This document shows positions 9,247-19,247 of a DNA stretch of 64,000 nucleotides, piece after piece. This DNA comes from JBKBUF01 sp046290815. Its GTDB lineage: Bacteria > Bacteroidota > Bacteroidia > Cytophagales > Cytophagaceae. Where the stretch lies: the NCBI GenBank assembly GCA_046290815.1, contig JBKBUF010000005.1, positions 62,001 through 126,000 on the forward strand. The letters run 5' to 3'. The position numbers and the translations under genes are program-made. The notes under the pieces are model-generated. The model was not told the DNA's origin, did not search any database, and saw nothing but the letters and a program-made list of their open reading frames with translations. Each line of letters starts with the position of its first letter. Positions within the stretch are counted from its first letter, which is position 1.

Positions 9247-10179
9247 CTACTCAAACATACTGTCAGGCTCTTTCCTGTATCTTTCGTATTGTCTGAAATT
9301 TCTTTTCTCTACATACGGCTCCTCATTCTTGATAAAAGCCAGGAACTCTCCGGTGCCTGCATCTATTATTGCATGTGTGTAATAAAATTCTCCTTCAAAT
9401 GCATCCATGCCTCCGCCATAGGTTCCTTCAAATGAACCCCCTCTGTTCAATATATCTTTGTAAGGAATTATTACAAGATATGCGTGGTCTTTCTGGCCGG
9501 CCTTCAAAACTGAGTCAATCCCTGCATGATTGATCAATCGGAATTGTCCTTTATACTCCTCTGAAAAATTAGGCATCTTCTTACCGGGTTTCCTCACCAG
9601 AAAGGAATCAACAAGCAAAATTCTGCTTTGAAGGGTATCACCTCTTTTCCTTGCTGCGTCAACAATTTTTTTATCTGAATAAGCATTGTTGGCACTTACC
9701 CTTTTGATGTAAGAAGACAACAGCTTTATTCCAATGATAAAATCAGTCTCATCAGGATATGGTGTGTTCAGATAAAAAGTATGCATCGGATATCTTTGAA
9801 ACTGCTCAATTAGTCTCAACTGAAACTTTGAATGTTTCTTTTCTCTCAGGTATCTGGCTCTGTCAGCATTAGTAACAGAGTCCAGCGGTTCTTCTTCCCC
9901 GGAAAATTGTAAAGTGATATATTCCTTCTTAGCAGTTTTGCTAAGCTTCTTAACTCCGGTAGAATTATTGAATTCAACTTCAGAGGCAGTCCAGTAAACT
10001 GGTATTAGTTTTTTTAAAAGCTGGTCTGACTTTGAATTTTCATCATCAGTCAAAACAACCAGTAGTTTTCTGCCTTCAAGTTTTGCTGCTTCCCCTGATG
10101 GTATGTTGAATACCTGTGCATTTAAGGGGAAGCAGAAAACCAGAAGTATAAAAATATTTATTTTAATAAATTTCAGCAT
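9247..10179 (-). CDS. Unknown exported protein inside the 2-oxoglutarate dehydrogenase gene cluster
   Basis: I do not recognise this 310-residue protein. It starts with a clear signal peptide (MLKFIKINIFILLVFCFPLNA, cut near residue 21) and has no lipobox, no second membrane helix and no T9SS sorting domain. The mature part is mixed and charged, with a short glycine-rich stretch GGSFEGTYGGGMDAFEGEF near residue 250. It lies 12 bases after odhB and 56 before lpdA in the same direction, so it is probably co-transcribed with the TCA-cycle enzymes although it is exported. The call of a real gene is firm, but the function is open. Confidence 0.7.
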   Translation of the reverse strand: MLKFIKINIFILLVFCFPLNAQVFNIPSGEAAKLEGRKLLVVLTDDENSKSDQLLKKLIPVYWTASEVEFNNSTGVKKLSKTAKKEYITLQFSGEEEPLDSVTNADRARYLREKKHSKFQLRLIEQFQRYPMHTFYLNTPYPDETDFIIGIKLLSSYIKRVSANNAYSDKKIVDAARKRGDTLQSRILLVDSFLVRKPGKKMPNFSEEYKGQFRLINHAGIDSVLKAGQKDHAYLVIIPYKDILNRGGSFEGTYGGGMDAFEGEFYYTHAIIDAGTGEFLAFIKNEEPYVEKRNFRQYERYRKEPDSMFE

Positions 10180-10191
10180 TTTTTCTTGGTT

Positions 10192-11685
10192 TTAGATACC
10201 AAGCATAAGACGAGCAGGATCCTCAAGATATTGCTTTACTTTTACTAAAAATCCTACCGATTCTCTGCCGTCGATAATTCTGTGGTCATACGACAAGGCC
10301 ACATACATTACAGGACGGACCACTACCTGTCCGTTAACTGCCACCGGCCTTTCAACTATATTGTGCATTCCCAGAATTGCAGATTGAGGAGCATTAATGA
10401 TAGGCGTTGAAAGCATAGATCCGAAAATTCCTCCATTAGTAATGGTAAACGTACCGCCTGTCATTTCTTCAATGGTAAGCTTGTTGTCTCTTGCTCTGGA
10501 AGCAAGCCTTACAACTTCTTTCTCAATCTGATCAAAAGTCATCGACTCTGCATTTCTTATTACAGGCACCACTAAACCTCTTGGAGCAGATACAGCAATA
10601 GAAACATCGCAGAAATCATTATATATAATATCATCCCCATCGATATAAGCATTTACAGCAGGAAATTCCTTTAATGCCATACAAACGGCTTTGGTGAAGA
10701 ATGACATAAAGCCCAGACCTACCTGATGTTTTTCTTTGAAAGCGTCTTTGTATTTAGCTCTCAGATCCATGATAGGTTTCATGTCCACTTCATTAAAAGT
10801 GGTGAGCATTGCAGTTTCATTTTTCACAGCCACCAGTCTTCTGGAAATAGTCTTTCTCAGACTGGTCATTTTTTCTCTCTTCTGATTTCTGTTTCCGCTG
10901 CAAGTACTTATTGCAGGAGCAACAGATTTAGATACAGGAGCTGAATCAGATTTTTTAGCCTGAGCATTTACAGCATCTTCCTTGGTTATTCTTCCGTCTT
11001 TACCTGATCCTTGTACTGACTCCGCTGAAATTCCTTTTTCAGCAAGTATTTTACCTGCTGCAGGAGACGCATGACCTTTAGCGTAATTATCGCCTGATTT
11101 AGCAGCAGCTGCCTGGGGAGCACCGGGAGCAGAAACTGGCTTTGAACCACCTGCACTTCCTTTAATCTTACATACAGGAGCGCCAATAGCTATTACGCTT
11201 CCTTCCTTTGCAATAATGCTAAGAATTCCCGTTGCTTCAGCTGTTAATTCAAATGTTGCTTTATCTGATTCAAGTTCGCATAAAACCTCATCAGCATTTA
11301 CCTGCTCCCCATCTTTCTTAAACCATTTTGCAACAGTTACTTCAGAAATTGACTCCCCTACAGTAGGAACTTTCATCTCAATTTCTTCAACTTTTCCTCC
11401 TGATGGTGCAGGTGCACTTTGAGCCTCTGCTTTCGGAGATGCTGCTTTTCCATTAGATTCTATTTCACAAAGAATTCCTCCGATTGGAACAGTATCGCCT
11501 TCTTTAGCCTTTATACGAAGGACACCTCCTGATTCAGCATTCAGTTCAAATGTTGCTTTGTCAGATTCAAGCTCGCATAGCAGCTCATCAGCATTTACAT
11601 AATCACCGTCTTTTTTATTCCACCTGGCTACTGTTACCTCTGAAATGGATTCCCCAACCGTTGGTACTTTTACTTCTAATGCCAT
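10192..11685 (-). CDS. odhB: 2-oxoglutarate dehydrogenase E2, dihydrolipoyl succinyltransferase
   Basis: The 497-residue E2 has two N-terminal lipoyl domains, each with the lipoylated lysine in ESDKATFE (K43 and K142). An Ala/Pro/Ser-rich linker, a peripheral subunit-binding domain (about 200-240, ASPAAGKILAEKGI) and the C-terminal catalytic domain follow, with SYDHRIIDGRE containing H468 and D472. The enzyme transfers succinyl groups from lipoamide to CoA. Many SucB proteins have one lipoyl domain; two copies are common in Bacteroidetes. The gene is 53 bases downstream of odhA, which supports the succinyl- rather than acetyltransferase assignment. Confidence 0.95.
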   Translation of the reverse strand: MALEVKVPTVGESISEVTVARWNKKDGDYVNADELLCELESDKATFELNAESGGVLRIKAKEGDTVPIGGILCEIESNGKAASPKAEAQSAPAPSGGKVEEIEMKVPTVGESISEVTVAKWFKKDGEQVNADEVLCELESDKATFELTAEATGILSIIAKEGSVIAIGAPVCKIKGSAGGSKPVSAPGAPQAAAAKSGDNYAKGHASPAAGKILAEKGISAESVQGSGKDGRITKEDAVNAQAKKSDSAPVSKSVAPAISTCSGNRNQKREKMTSLRKTISRRLVAVKNETAMLTTFNEVDMKPIMDLRAKYKDAFKEKHQVGLGFMSFFTKAVCMALKEFPAVNAYIDGDDIIYNDFCDVSIAVSAPRGLVVPVIRNAESMTFDQIEKEVVRLASRARDNKLTIEEMTGGTFTITNGGIFGSMLSTPIINAPQSAILGMHNIVERPVAVNGQVVVRPVMYVALSYDHRIIDGRESVGFLVKVKQYLEDPARLMLGI

Positions 11686-11738
11686 TGTTAATTCTTTTAT
11701 TTTTTAATTAAGGTTATCTGTTTTAATGTTCTGTTCAG

Positions 11739-14483
11739 TTATGCAAATGCCTGCTGCACCAATTGTTTCTGTGTTTCCACGTGTGCTTTGAGGTAACCTA
11801 CCGCCGGAGAAGCAGCTTCCTCTCTTGCCACAACATCGATCTCTGTCTTCTTATACAAGTTTCTAAGGATATATTCCCAGGCACCCATATTGATAGGCTC
11901 TTCCTGGACCCATACCCTTTTGGCATTTTTATATTTATCCAGGATAGCGTTCAGCTGTCCCTCTGCTAATGGATAAAGTTGCTCCAATCTTACAATTGCA
12001 ACATCTTTTCTCTTATTCGCTTCTCTTTCTTCAAGCAAATCATAATATATTTTACCTGAACAAAGCAGTAATTTTTTAACGTCTTTAGGCTTTACATCTT
12101 TGTCATCAATAATCTCTCTGAAACTTCCTTTTGTAAACTCTTCTAATGGAGAAACAACGTTTGGATGTCTAAGCAGAGATTTAGGAGACATGACAATAAG
12201 TGGTTTTCTGAATGGCCAGGCAACCTGTCTTCTCAGAGCATGGAAAAAGTTGGAAGGCTCAGTAATATTTGCAACCACAATATTTTGATCAGCTCCAAGC
12301 TCAATAAATCTTTCAAGTCTTGCACTGGAGTGTTCTGGCCCCTGGCCTTCATATCCGTGAGGAAGAAGCATCACAACGCCATTCATCCTTTGCCATTTGG
12401 TTTCAGAGCTTGAAATAAACTGATCTATCATTACCTGAGCACCGTTGGCAAAGTCACCAAATTGAGCTTCCCAGATAACAACTGCGTTAGGGTTTGCCAT
12501 TGCATATCCATACTCAAAGCCCAATACAGCATTTTCAGAAAGAAGCGAATTATAAATTCTAAAGCTTTTCTGATTATCAGCAATATTATTCAGACTGAAG
12601 TAGGTTTCATTCGTCTCAGCATCTTTCAATACCGCATGTCTATGTGAAAAAGTACCTCTTTGTACGTCCTGACCACTAATCCTTACAATTTTCCTTTCCA
12701 CCAATAAAGAACCATATGCAAGCAATTCAGCAGAGGCCCATGTTAGTGATTTGGTTTCGAAAAATTGTTCTTTACGGTCTTTTAATAGTTTATCAATCTG
12801 CTTTAAAGGCTTAAAATCCGGAGGAATAGTTGTCAATGCATTTGCAACTTTTTCAACAATCTCCTGAGAAATGCTTGTGTCCGGTGATTTTTCAAAGTCT
12901 TCAGGGTTGCTGGTTCTTAATTCCTGCCACTCTTTTTCCATTTTTTGGAAAGTGTATGGAAGAGGCTTTTGTTTTACCTGATTAAGTCGATCCTGCAGCA
13001 ACTCACGAAACTCCTTGTCCATATTTTTGGCAAGTTGAGCATCCACATCTCCTCTTTCAATCAGCTTCTTATTGTATATCTCTCTCGGGTTAGGATGTCT
13101 TGCAATAATATTGTAAAGAGAAGGCTGAGTAAATTTAGGTTCATCGCTTTCATTGTGTCCATGTCTTCTGTAGCAAACCATGTCAATGAAAATATCTCTC
13201 TGGAATTTCTGTCTGAATTCAGTAGCCATCTTTACACAGAAAATTACTGCTTCAGGATCATCACCGTTAACGTGAAGAACCGGTGAGTCAATAATTTTAG
13301 CCACATCTGTACAATAGATACTTGATCTGGCATCGTCGAAGTCGGTAGTAAATCCTACCTGATTGTTGATCACGAAATGAATTGTACCACCCACATTATA
13401 TCCGGGTAGTTTAGACATCTGCTCACACTCATATACTATTCCCTGGCCTGCTATAGCAGCGTCACCATGAATAAGTATTGGAACAATCTTTCTGTAATCG
13501 TATTTATAAATTCTGTCTGCTTTGGCTCTTACATATCCTAACACTACAGGATTTACAGCTTCAAGGTGAGAAGGGTTAGGGGCAAGTTTTAAATATACTT
13601 TCTTTCCTGAACCTGTAGTGATTTCACTGGAATAGCCCATGTGGTATTTTACATCACCATCTCCCATTGTTAAATCAGGGACAGCTGTACCTTCAAACTC
13701 GTTGAAGATATGCTCATAGGTTTTATTCATTATATTGGCAAGCACATTCAATCTTCCTCTGTGTGCCATTCCTATTACTACTTCTTCTACGCCAAGGTCT
13801 GCGCTGTAATTTATGATAGCGTCCATGGCAGGGATGGTTGTTTCACCACCTTCAAGAGAGAATCTTTTCTGACCTATATACTTTGTATGAAGGAAGTTTT
13901 CAAAAACTACTGCCTCGTTCAGTTTTTTAAGTATTCTTTTTTTGTCATCCAATGAAGGTGAAAATCCCGGTCTTTCTTTTTCTATTTTATTTTTAAACCA
14001 CTCCAGGATTTCCGGTTCACGAATATAGGTGTATTCAAATCCTATAGGACCTTCGTATATATTTTTTAAAGTTTCAATGATCTTGCGAAGAGGCGCCGCT
14101 CCGATACCTATCTGTTCACCTGCATGAAATACGGTATCCAGGTCTGAATCTGCTAATCCGAAATCAGCAAGGTCAAGTCTTGGCTTCCTGTCTTTTCTTT
14201 CTCTTACAGGATTGGTTTTTGATTTCAGGTGTCCCCTGCTTCTGTAACCATGAATCAGCTGACTTACCTTTATTTCCTTTTGGATCTGCTCGGCAGTAGA
14301 ACTTGTCGCCACAGCATGGCCGTTGGTTTTGCTTCCATTGGTACCTTTTGCTGCTGAGAAGTCGAATCCTTCAAAGAATTTCTGCCAGCTATAATCAACT
14401 GACTGTGGATTTTCTTTATATGATTTATATAGCTCGTCAATGTATGCTGCGTGAGCATTACTGATGTATGAATATTTATCCAT
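11739..14483 (-). CDS. odhA: 2-oxoglutarate dehydrogenase E1 component
   Basis: The 914-residue thiamine-diphosphate enzyme decarboxylates 2-oxoglutarate and succinylates the lipoyl groups of E2. The N-terminal part has YIDELYKSYKENPQSVDYSW, the usual E1o start, followed by GMAHRGRLNVLANI (substrate and ThDP region) and the HGDAAIAGQGIVYE ThDP/metal site. The second half has the pyrimidine-domain segments WEAQFGDFANGAQVMIDQF and HGYEGQGPEHSSARLERFI. Length is normal. It is the first gene of the odhA-odhB-unknown-lpdA cluster, with a TATCTTTG -7 box just upstream. Confidence 0.97.
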   Translation of the reverse strand: MDKYSYISNAHAAYIDELYKSYKENPQSVDYSWQKFFEGFDFSAAKGTNGSKTNGHAVATSSTAEQIQKEIKVSQLIHGYRSRGHLKSKTNPVRERKDRKPRLDLADFGLADSDLDTVFHAGEQIGIGAAPLRKIIETLKNIYEGPIGFEYTYIREPEILEWFKNKIEKERPGFSPSLDDKKRILKKLNEAVVFENFLHTKYIGQKRFSLEGGETTIPAMDAIINYSADLGVEEVVIGMAHRGRLNVLANIMNKTYEHIFNEFEGTAVPDLTMGDGDVKYHMGYSSEITTGSGKKVYLKLAPNPSHLEAVNPVVLGYVRAKADRIYKYDYRKIVPILIHGDAAIAGQGIVYECEQMSKLPGYNVGGTIHFVINNQVGFTTDFDDARSSIYCTDVAKIIDSPVLHVNGDDPEAVIFCVKMATEFRQKFQRDIFIDMVCYRRHGHNESDEPKFTQPSLYNIIARHPNPREIYNKKLIERGDVDAQLAKNMDKEFRELLQDRLNQVKQKPLPYTFQKMEKEWQELRTSNPEDFEKSPDTSISQEIVEKVANALTTIPPDFKPLKQIDKLLKDRKEQFFETKSLTWASAELLAYGSLLVERKIVRISGQDVQRGTFSHRHAVLKDAETNETYFSLNNIADNQKSFRIYNSLLSENAVLGFEYGYAMANPNAVVIWEAQFGDFANGAQVMIDQFISSSETKWQRMNGVVMLLPHGYEGQGPEHSSARLERFIELGADQNIVVANITEPSNFFHALRRQVAWPFRKPLIVMSPKSLLRHPNVVSPLEEFTKGSFREIIDDKDVKPKDVKKLLLCSGKIYYDLLEEREANKRKDVAIVRLEQLYPLAEGQLNAILDKYKNAKRVWVQEEPINMGAWEYILRNLYKKTEIDVVAREEAASPAVGYLKAHVETQKQLVQQAFA

Positions 14484-14508
14484 TTAGGTTTTGTAATAAT
14501 TTATATGG

Positions 14509-14516
14509 CAAAGATA
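14509..14516 (-). promoter_or_regulatory. Candidate -7 box of the odh gene cluster
   Basis: Read leftward, TATCTTTG fits TAnnTTTG exactly and ends 25 bases before the odhA start codon. No convincing -33 TTTG lies at the usual distance, so only the -7 element is called. Confidence 0.4.
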
Positions 14517-14572
14517 CAATTTGGCTTAAATGTTGATAACCCTATATTCGCATAAGCAAATATAGTTGATAT

Positions 14573-15787
14573 TTAAACCTTTACATAGTCCTTCAGGTAG
14601 AGGAAGCCCGGGGTGAGACACCCGTTTTTGGCTATTGTGGCCCTTTGAACGATTTGATCTTTATCATCTCCCAACAAGTGAGGCAGAACATTTTCCATTA
14701 GCTGTTTTCCAAAATCACCTGAAGCATCTCTTGCAAGTTCTCCAGGAAGATTATCAATTGCCATTACAGTAATATTTGATGGCCTGCTGAAAGGTAATTC
14801 CAGCTCACCTGTAAAAGGATTATAATCATAAACCGGATCGTTGATACTTGATGCTCTCTTAGTGCAGGGAATACTACCATCGATATCACAGGTAATATCC
14901 GCTACAATCTTAATTTTAAACTCATCACGCTGCATGTCTTCTTTTGTAAAAAGGGCAGGTGCTTTGGGATCCCAATACGCTCCTGCAATAAGCATATCTG
15001 CAGCTTTCTCAAATTTATAAAATGTGGAATAGTACTTTTCCGGATTCGTATGAAACTCTTTACTTTCAAAATCAAGCCCTTCTTTGTGCCTGTGGTAATC
15101 CACGGATCTCAACTGGGCAAATACTGGTTCGTCAAACTTTTTCTCCAGAAACTCGGTTGGACTAACTTTTCGTATACCAAGTAATGAAAGGATCTCTATA
15201 GCTCCATTGCTTACTCTTCCTCCCCCGGTAAGAACAATTTTTAAATGAGCGGGCAACCTAACTTTTTTCAATTCCTCCTTTACCTCACTGAAATCAAAAC
15301 ATTGAAACGCTCGTTTTAGATCATATATCCTATATCTTTTTCCCAAGGTATAAAAAGCATTATAGGTCCCTACTATTCCAGCATATCTTCCGAAGGCTAT
15401 AATCCTGTTACCATTTACATCTGTCAGACATTCATAGTCTATCAGGGTAATTCTTTTTTCCAGAATTGTTTGCAGTAGCTTTCGGTTGTGTGGTTGTTTC
15501 TTTATTGTATGTGAAAAAAAGAAATAAGTTTTATCGGGAATCAACAGAGGTATAGGAACTTCCTTTACGCCGAATAGAATATCGCAATTACTCATATCTT
15601 CCTGAACCGTCAGACCAAGATTTTTATACTCATCGTCTTTTATGCATCTCTCAGGGCTTGGTTGTATAAAAAAGTTCACTGAAGGGTACTTCTCTACTAT
15701 CTGACGGCATTGCTGCGGAAGCAAAGGTACACGCCTGTCAGTTGGTATCCTGCCTTCTCTTAGTATCCCTATGTTTATCGGCTTCAT
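14573..15787 (-). CDS. Saccharopine/alanine dehydrogenase-like NAD(P)-dependent oxidoreductase
   Basis: The 404-residue protein begins with the alanine dehydrogenase/PNT N-terminal fold (IGILREGRIPTDRRVPLLP, ILFGVKEVP, YFFFSHTIKKQPHN). The nucleotide-binding half contains LTGGGRVSNGAIEILSLLG, a Rossmann glycine motif. The composition resembles eukaryote-type saccharopine dehydrogenase (lysine-forming, Lys1-like) more than bacterial alanine dehydrogenase. The family oxidatively cleaves or reduces amino-acid imine intermediates. Whether the substrate here is saccharopine is not shown, and no partner lysine gene is adjacent. It is leftward, upstream of odhA by about 90 bases. Confidence 0.8.
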   Translation of the reverse strand: MKPINIGILREGRIPTDRRVPLLPQQCRQIVEKYPSVNFFIQPSPERCIKDDEYKNLGLTVQEDMSNCDILFGVKEVPIPLLIPDKTYFFFSHTIKKQPHNRKLLQTILEKRITLIDYECLTDVNGNRIIAFGRYAGIVGTYNAFYTLGKRYRIYDLKRAFQCFDFSEVKEELKKVRLPAHLKIVLTGGGRVSNGAIEILSLLGIRKVSPTEFLEKKFDEPVFAQLRSVDYHRHKEGLDFESKEFHTNPEKYYSTFYKFEKAADMLIAGAYWDPKAPALFTKEDMQRDEFKIKIVADITCDIDGSIPCTKRASSINDPVYDYNPFTGELELPFSRPSNITVMAIDNLPGELARDASGDFGKQLMENVLPHLLGDDKDQIVQRATIAKNGCLTPGFLYLKDYVKV

Positions 15788-15871
15788 AAAACAAGAAATA
15801 AGTATTAATCCGGATTTTAAAAGATTGTTTTCACATACAGGCTGAAAATTTTTTAAGCCGGTATAAAAAGC

Positions 15872-15879
15872 TAAATTTG
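15872..15879 (+). promoter_or_regulatory. Candidate -7 box of the GT2 gene
   Basis: TAAATTTG (15872-15879) fits TAnnTTTG and lies 35 bases upstream of the ATG in the 126-base divergent gap. No clear -33 box is seen. Confidence 0.35.
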
Positions 15880-15913
15880 GGTCAAAAATAAGATTCCTTT
15901 CTAACCCATTTAT

Positions 15914-16654
15914 ATGTATAACAATAAAAAAGTTGTTGTAGTACTTCCTGCGTATAATGCCGCTTTAACTTTAAAACAGACATATGATGAAATACCATTC
16001 AATATAGTGGATGAGGTTGTACTTGTGGACGATGCAAGTAAGGATGAGACGGCAAAAGTTGCGAAAGAGATTGGTATAAAGCACATTATAGTACATCAGA
16101 AGAATAAGGGATACGGAGGAAACCAGAAAACCTGCTATAATAAAGCGCTTGAACTGGGTGCAGACATAGTGATAATGCTGCATCCTGATTATCAATACAC
16201 TCCAAAGCTGATTACAGCAATGACCTCTATTATCGGTCAGGAGCTGTACCATGTTGTTCTTGGATCAAGAATCCTTGGAAAAGGGGCATTAAAAGGTGGT
16301 ATGCCTTTCTATAAATATGTTTCAAACCGTTTTCTCACCTTTGCCCAGAATGTGCTCATAAACCAGAAATTATCTGAATACCATACAGGGTATAGGGCAT
16401 TTTCAAGAGAGGTACTTGAAAAAATAAACTTTAATGCAAATTCCGATGATTTTGTATTCGACAATCAGATGCTATCCCAGATATTTATGGCTGGATATGA
16501 AATTGCAGAAGTAACCTGCCCTACAAAATATTTTGAAGAAGCTTCTTCCATTAATTTCAGCAGAAGTGTGAAGTATGGTTTGGGTGTATTAAAAGTTTCC
16601 CTGGTACATTTCTTAAACCGCACAGGAATAATTAAATCTGAGCTGTACAAATAA
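15914..16654 (+). CDS. Glycosyltransferase family 2, dolichol-phosphate-mannose synthase-like
   Basis: The 246-residue protein has the GT2 opening VVVLPAYNAALTLKQTYDEIP, the first Asp pair in VVLVDDASKD (about residues 34-43), and ADIVIMLHPDYQY in place of the usual DADLQ metal motif. The acceptor-side signature is HTGYRAFSREVL. It lacks the C-terminal membrane helices of GtrB-type enzymes. Related proteins transfer hexoses from nucleotide sugars to undecaprenyl phosphate or related carriers. The neighbouring GT39 enzyme (17568-19247) uses polyprenyl-phosphate sugars, so the two could act in sequence, which is inference. Confidence 0.85.
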   Translation: MYNNKKVVVVLPAYNAALTLKQTYDEIPFNIVDEVVLVDDASKDETAKVAKEIGIKHIIVHQKNKGYGGNQKTCYNKALELGADIVIMLHPDYQYTPKLITAMTSIIGQELYHVVLGSRILGKGALKGGMPFYKYVSNRFLTFAQNVLINQKLSEYHTGYRAFSREVLEKINFNANSDDFVFDNQMLSQIFMAGYEIAEVTCPTKYFEEASSINFSRSVKYGLGVLKVSLVHFLNRTGIIKSELYK

Positions 16655-16661
16655 CCATCTA

Positions 16662-17534
16662 TTACTTAAACTCAGTAAAGCTATACATTATTCCCAATGA
16701 CAATGCCTGTGCGTACTGCACATCATAGTCCATATCCTGATCATACAATACAGTACCGGTAATGTTTACATTAATTATTCTGGAAACCTTAGCTGTAAAA
16801 ATAAAGTCCAATCTTGTATCAATAGCTTTTAAATCTTCATAGTTTGCAAAAGCAGTGAATCTTGTTTTAAGATTTACATTTTTACTTAGATCCTTGTCCA
16901 GATTCATTGTCAAAACAAAAGCTACTTCATTCCTAACTGTTTTTCCTATTGGTACACCATAATTATTTGGTACGGTACGATACAATGTCGTATCCAATAC
17001 AAATGTTTGCCTCACGCTCCCTGCCCCGAATCTAGTCCAAAACCAGGGAACGGGTTTATATTCCAAACCAACTGAAGAAGTCAGAAAGCCCGGTGACATA
17101 AACTGTGATATTTTTACCGGCCTTTCAACACCGATAGTATCCTGATCGAAACGGAACCCTGGTGCAAACTGAGAGAGGAAATTCACTGACGCATATACAT
17201 TCCAAACCGAAGTCAGTTTGTATCCAATTTTACTATCAAAAAATATGCGGTCAGAATTTTTCCTGAATCCTTGTCCGTCATTATTCAAAAAACCATACTG
17301 GAGCTGTAAATCATTATCAAATGAAATTTTTTCAGAATCATAAAATGCCCGTCCGTTAAAAAAACTTCCAAGTGCAAGTGAATTAACACCTCCTGCATTC
17401 CAGTTTTTACTGAATGAAGCCTGATTGATATTGACTCCTGTTTCAGCTTTTCGCTTCCAGTTGCTTAGAGAATCTGTTTGTGATAAAACAGGAAATGAAT
17501 AAATTAAAATAAATACTATGATGGAAATTCTCAT
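16662..17534 (-). CDS. DUF3078 family outer-membrane-like protein
   Basis: The 290-residue protein has a signal peptide (MRISIIVFILIYSFPVLSQ) followed by the DUF3078 pattern: SFSKNWNAGGVNSLALGSF, then NDLQLQYGFLNNDGQGFRKN and SDRIFFDSKIGYKL. The later region is a series of amphipathic beta strands ending in aromatic or polar residues (GIMYSFTEFK), as expected for an outer-membrane barrel. The family is frequent in Bacteroidetes but its role is unknown. It converges with the GT2 gene at its 3' end with a 7-base gap. Confidence 0.8.
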   Translation of the reverse strand: MRISIIVFILIYSFPVLSQTDSLSNWKRKAETGVNINQASFSKNWNAGGVNSLALGSFFNGRAFYDSEKISFDNDLQLQYGFLNNDGQGFRKNSDRIFFDSKIGYKLTSVWNVYASVNFLSQFAPGFRFDQDTIGVERPVKISQFMSPGFLTSSVGLEYKPVPWFWTRFGAGSVRQTFVLDTTLYRTVPNNYGVPIGKTVRNEVAFVLTMNLDKDLSKNVNLKTRFTAFANYEDLKAIDTRLDFIFTAKVSRIINVNITGTVLYDQDMDYDVQYAQALSLGIMYSFTEFK

Positions 17535-17567
17535 GAATCAGTATTAAGAAAGAATGCTTTAAAGGTA

Positions 17568-19247
17568 TTAATCTCCTGCCTGATCAGAAGTACTAACAGG
17601 CATCCTTCTGAAAAAAATAAATCCGTTTTTCTCATATAGCTTTTCCATTCCCGGATTATTCATCATGTCATTTTCACGCCCTACTTTGGTGACAAAATAT
17701 GCAGGTCTGTCAATTTCTCCTGATAAAAGCCAACCATGATCATTTGCTTTATGTACAGGATAATCTTTAGGTCTTTCAGTATAAAAATAATGAGCATAGG
17801 TCTTGTAGTACATGGGCTCTACATATACATCTTTACCCTTCATACTCTCGAAAAATTCTATGGCTGCTGCCTGGCTATATTTTTCAATTTTGGGAACTAT
17901 TAAAAGCATCGTAAGAGAAATGGTGATCATTGTAGAAAAGAATACTACAATAGCTCCTTTAACAAAATCACGATTATTAATCCTTATGCAAACAATTATA
18001 ACGAGCAAATAAAACAACCCAATCAATGACTCCCATCCTGACCAGTAAACATCTGCCTGAAGATTGGCATATGCAAAAGGATCATCGCTTAATAACTTTT
18101 CTACCGGAAGATAATCCTTAAACTTCAACAGCAACGGAAAGGCTAACAACACCAAAGCAATCAAAACGCCGATTATAGCAAAAAGAATATTGAAGGAATT
18201 TGTAAAAAACAGCTTATGTGTTTCTACCTTAAATAAAGCATAAGCAGCAAGAAAACTAATTGGAAAATAACAAAAGGATGAGTAATGAACTATCTTGGTT
18301 TTAACTATTGAAAAAAGAATAAGCACCACCAAGAGAGAAATAATCATCCAAAGTTTTAAATCTTTTTGTCTGGGGTTATCGGAATATAATTTCCTGAAAG
18401 ATTTGAACACATATACAGAAGCCGGAAATACTCCCAGCAACAGCACTACGAAATGATAAAAAAACGGACCTCCATGGCCTGCGTCCTGTGTGCTGAACAA
18501 CCTTATCTGGTAAATTAAAAACTCCTTAAGGAACCATGGACCTCCCTGAATAGTTTCCCACCCGAACCACAAACAAGAAACAACAAAGGCTGTAAATGTA
18601 AATATTATCAACTCCTGAAATTTGATTGCCTTCAAGGATTTTCTTATGATAAAATACATGACAACACATAAGAATGCAATCAGGAACGCTACAGGACCTT
18701 TAGTCAATATGGCAAGACCAATAAATATACCTGCATAAAAAGCAAACCTCTTTCTAGGATAGGTTTTAGTATGGTGGAGAGATGTAATTTTCGATAATTG
18801 ATAAATTCCCAGAAAAATAAAAAGATTGAAATACGGATCGATGATACCTGACTTGAAGTAAAAATGAGGAAGAAAAGATCCTACATAGGTCATTACCCAA
18901 TATATTCCGAATCGCTGATCATACTCCTTAGTGCCAATATTAAAAAGTACCAATAAGGTTACTATTCCTATAATAGCATTAGGAAAGCGGGCAGCAAATT
19001 CATTTACACCGAAGACAGACATACTTAATGACTGCATCCAGAAAAATAAAGGGGGTTTTTCCCAGAAAGGCTGAAAATTTACAGAAACTTTAAAGTAGTT
19101 ACCTGTAAGCAACATTTCTCTTGAAGATTCTGCGAAGTTAATTTCGTCCCAATCAAATAAATGTACCTGACCAAGGAAAGGAATAAACAAAACTGCGGCC
19201 ACTGTGGCTATTATCAGGTTTGTTGGCAGGTGTCTTAAAAACAGCAT
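17568..19247 (-). CDS. Glycosyltransferase family 39 membrane protein (ArnT/PMT-like)
   Basis: The 559-residue protein has an N-terminal membrane helix, then the luminal-loop motif FDWDEINFAESSREML (about residues 31-46) whose acidic pair is the catalytic signature of ArnT and PMT enzymes. About ten to twelve membrane helices and a soluble C-terminal domain follow. Such enzymes take a sugar from a polyprenyl phosphate carrier and attach it on the periplasmic side to lipid A, another lipid or a protein. The acceptor is unknown. Its start overlaps the stop of the PAP2 gene by one base, so the two are a translation-coupled pair, which favours a lipid-related role. Confidence 0.85.
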   Translation of the reverse strand: MLFLRHLPTNLIIATVAAVLFIPFLGQVHLFDWDEINFAESSREMLLTGNYFKVSVNFQPFWEKPPLFFWMQSLSMSVFGVNEFAARFPNAIIGIVTLLVLFNIGTKEYDQRFGIYWVMTYVGSFLPHFYFKSGIIDPYFNLFIFLGIYQLSKITSLHHTKTYPRKRFAFYAGIFIGLAILTKGPVAFLIAFLCVVMYFIIRKSLKAIKFQELIIFTFTAFVVSCLWFGWETIQGGPWFLKEFLIYQIRLFSTQDAGHGGPFFYHFVVLLLGVFPASVYVFKSFRKLYSDNPRQKDLKLWMIISLLVVLILFSIVKTKIVHYSSFCYFPISFLAAYALFKVETHKLFFTNSFNILFAIIGVLIALVLLAFPLLLKFKDYLPVEKLLSDDPFAYANLQADVYWSGWESLIGLFYLLVIIVCIRINNRDFVKGAIVVFFSTMITISLTMLLIVPKIEKYSQAAAIEFFESMKGKDVYVEPMYYKTYAHYFYTERPKDYPVHKANDHGWLLSGEIDRPAYFVTKVGRENDMMNNPGMEKLYEKNGFIFFRRMPVSTSDQAGD

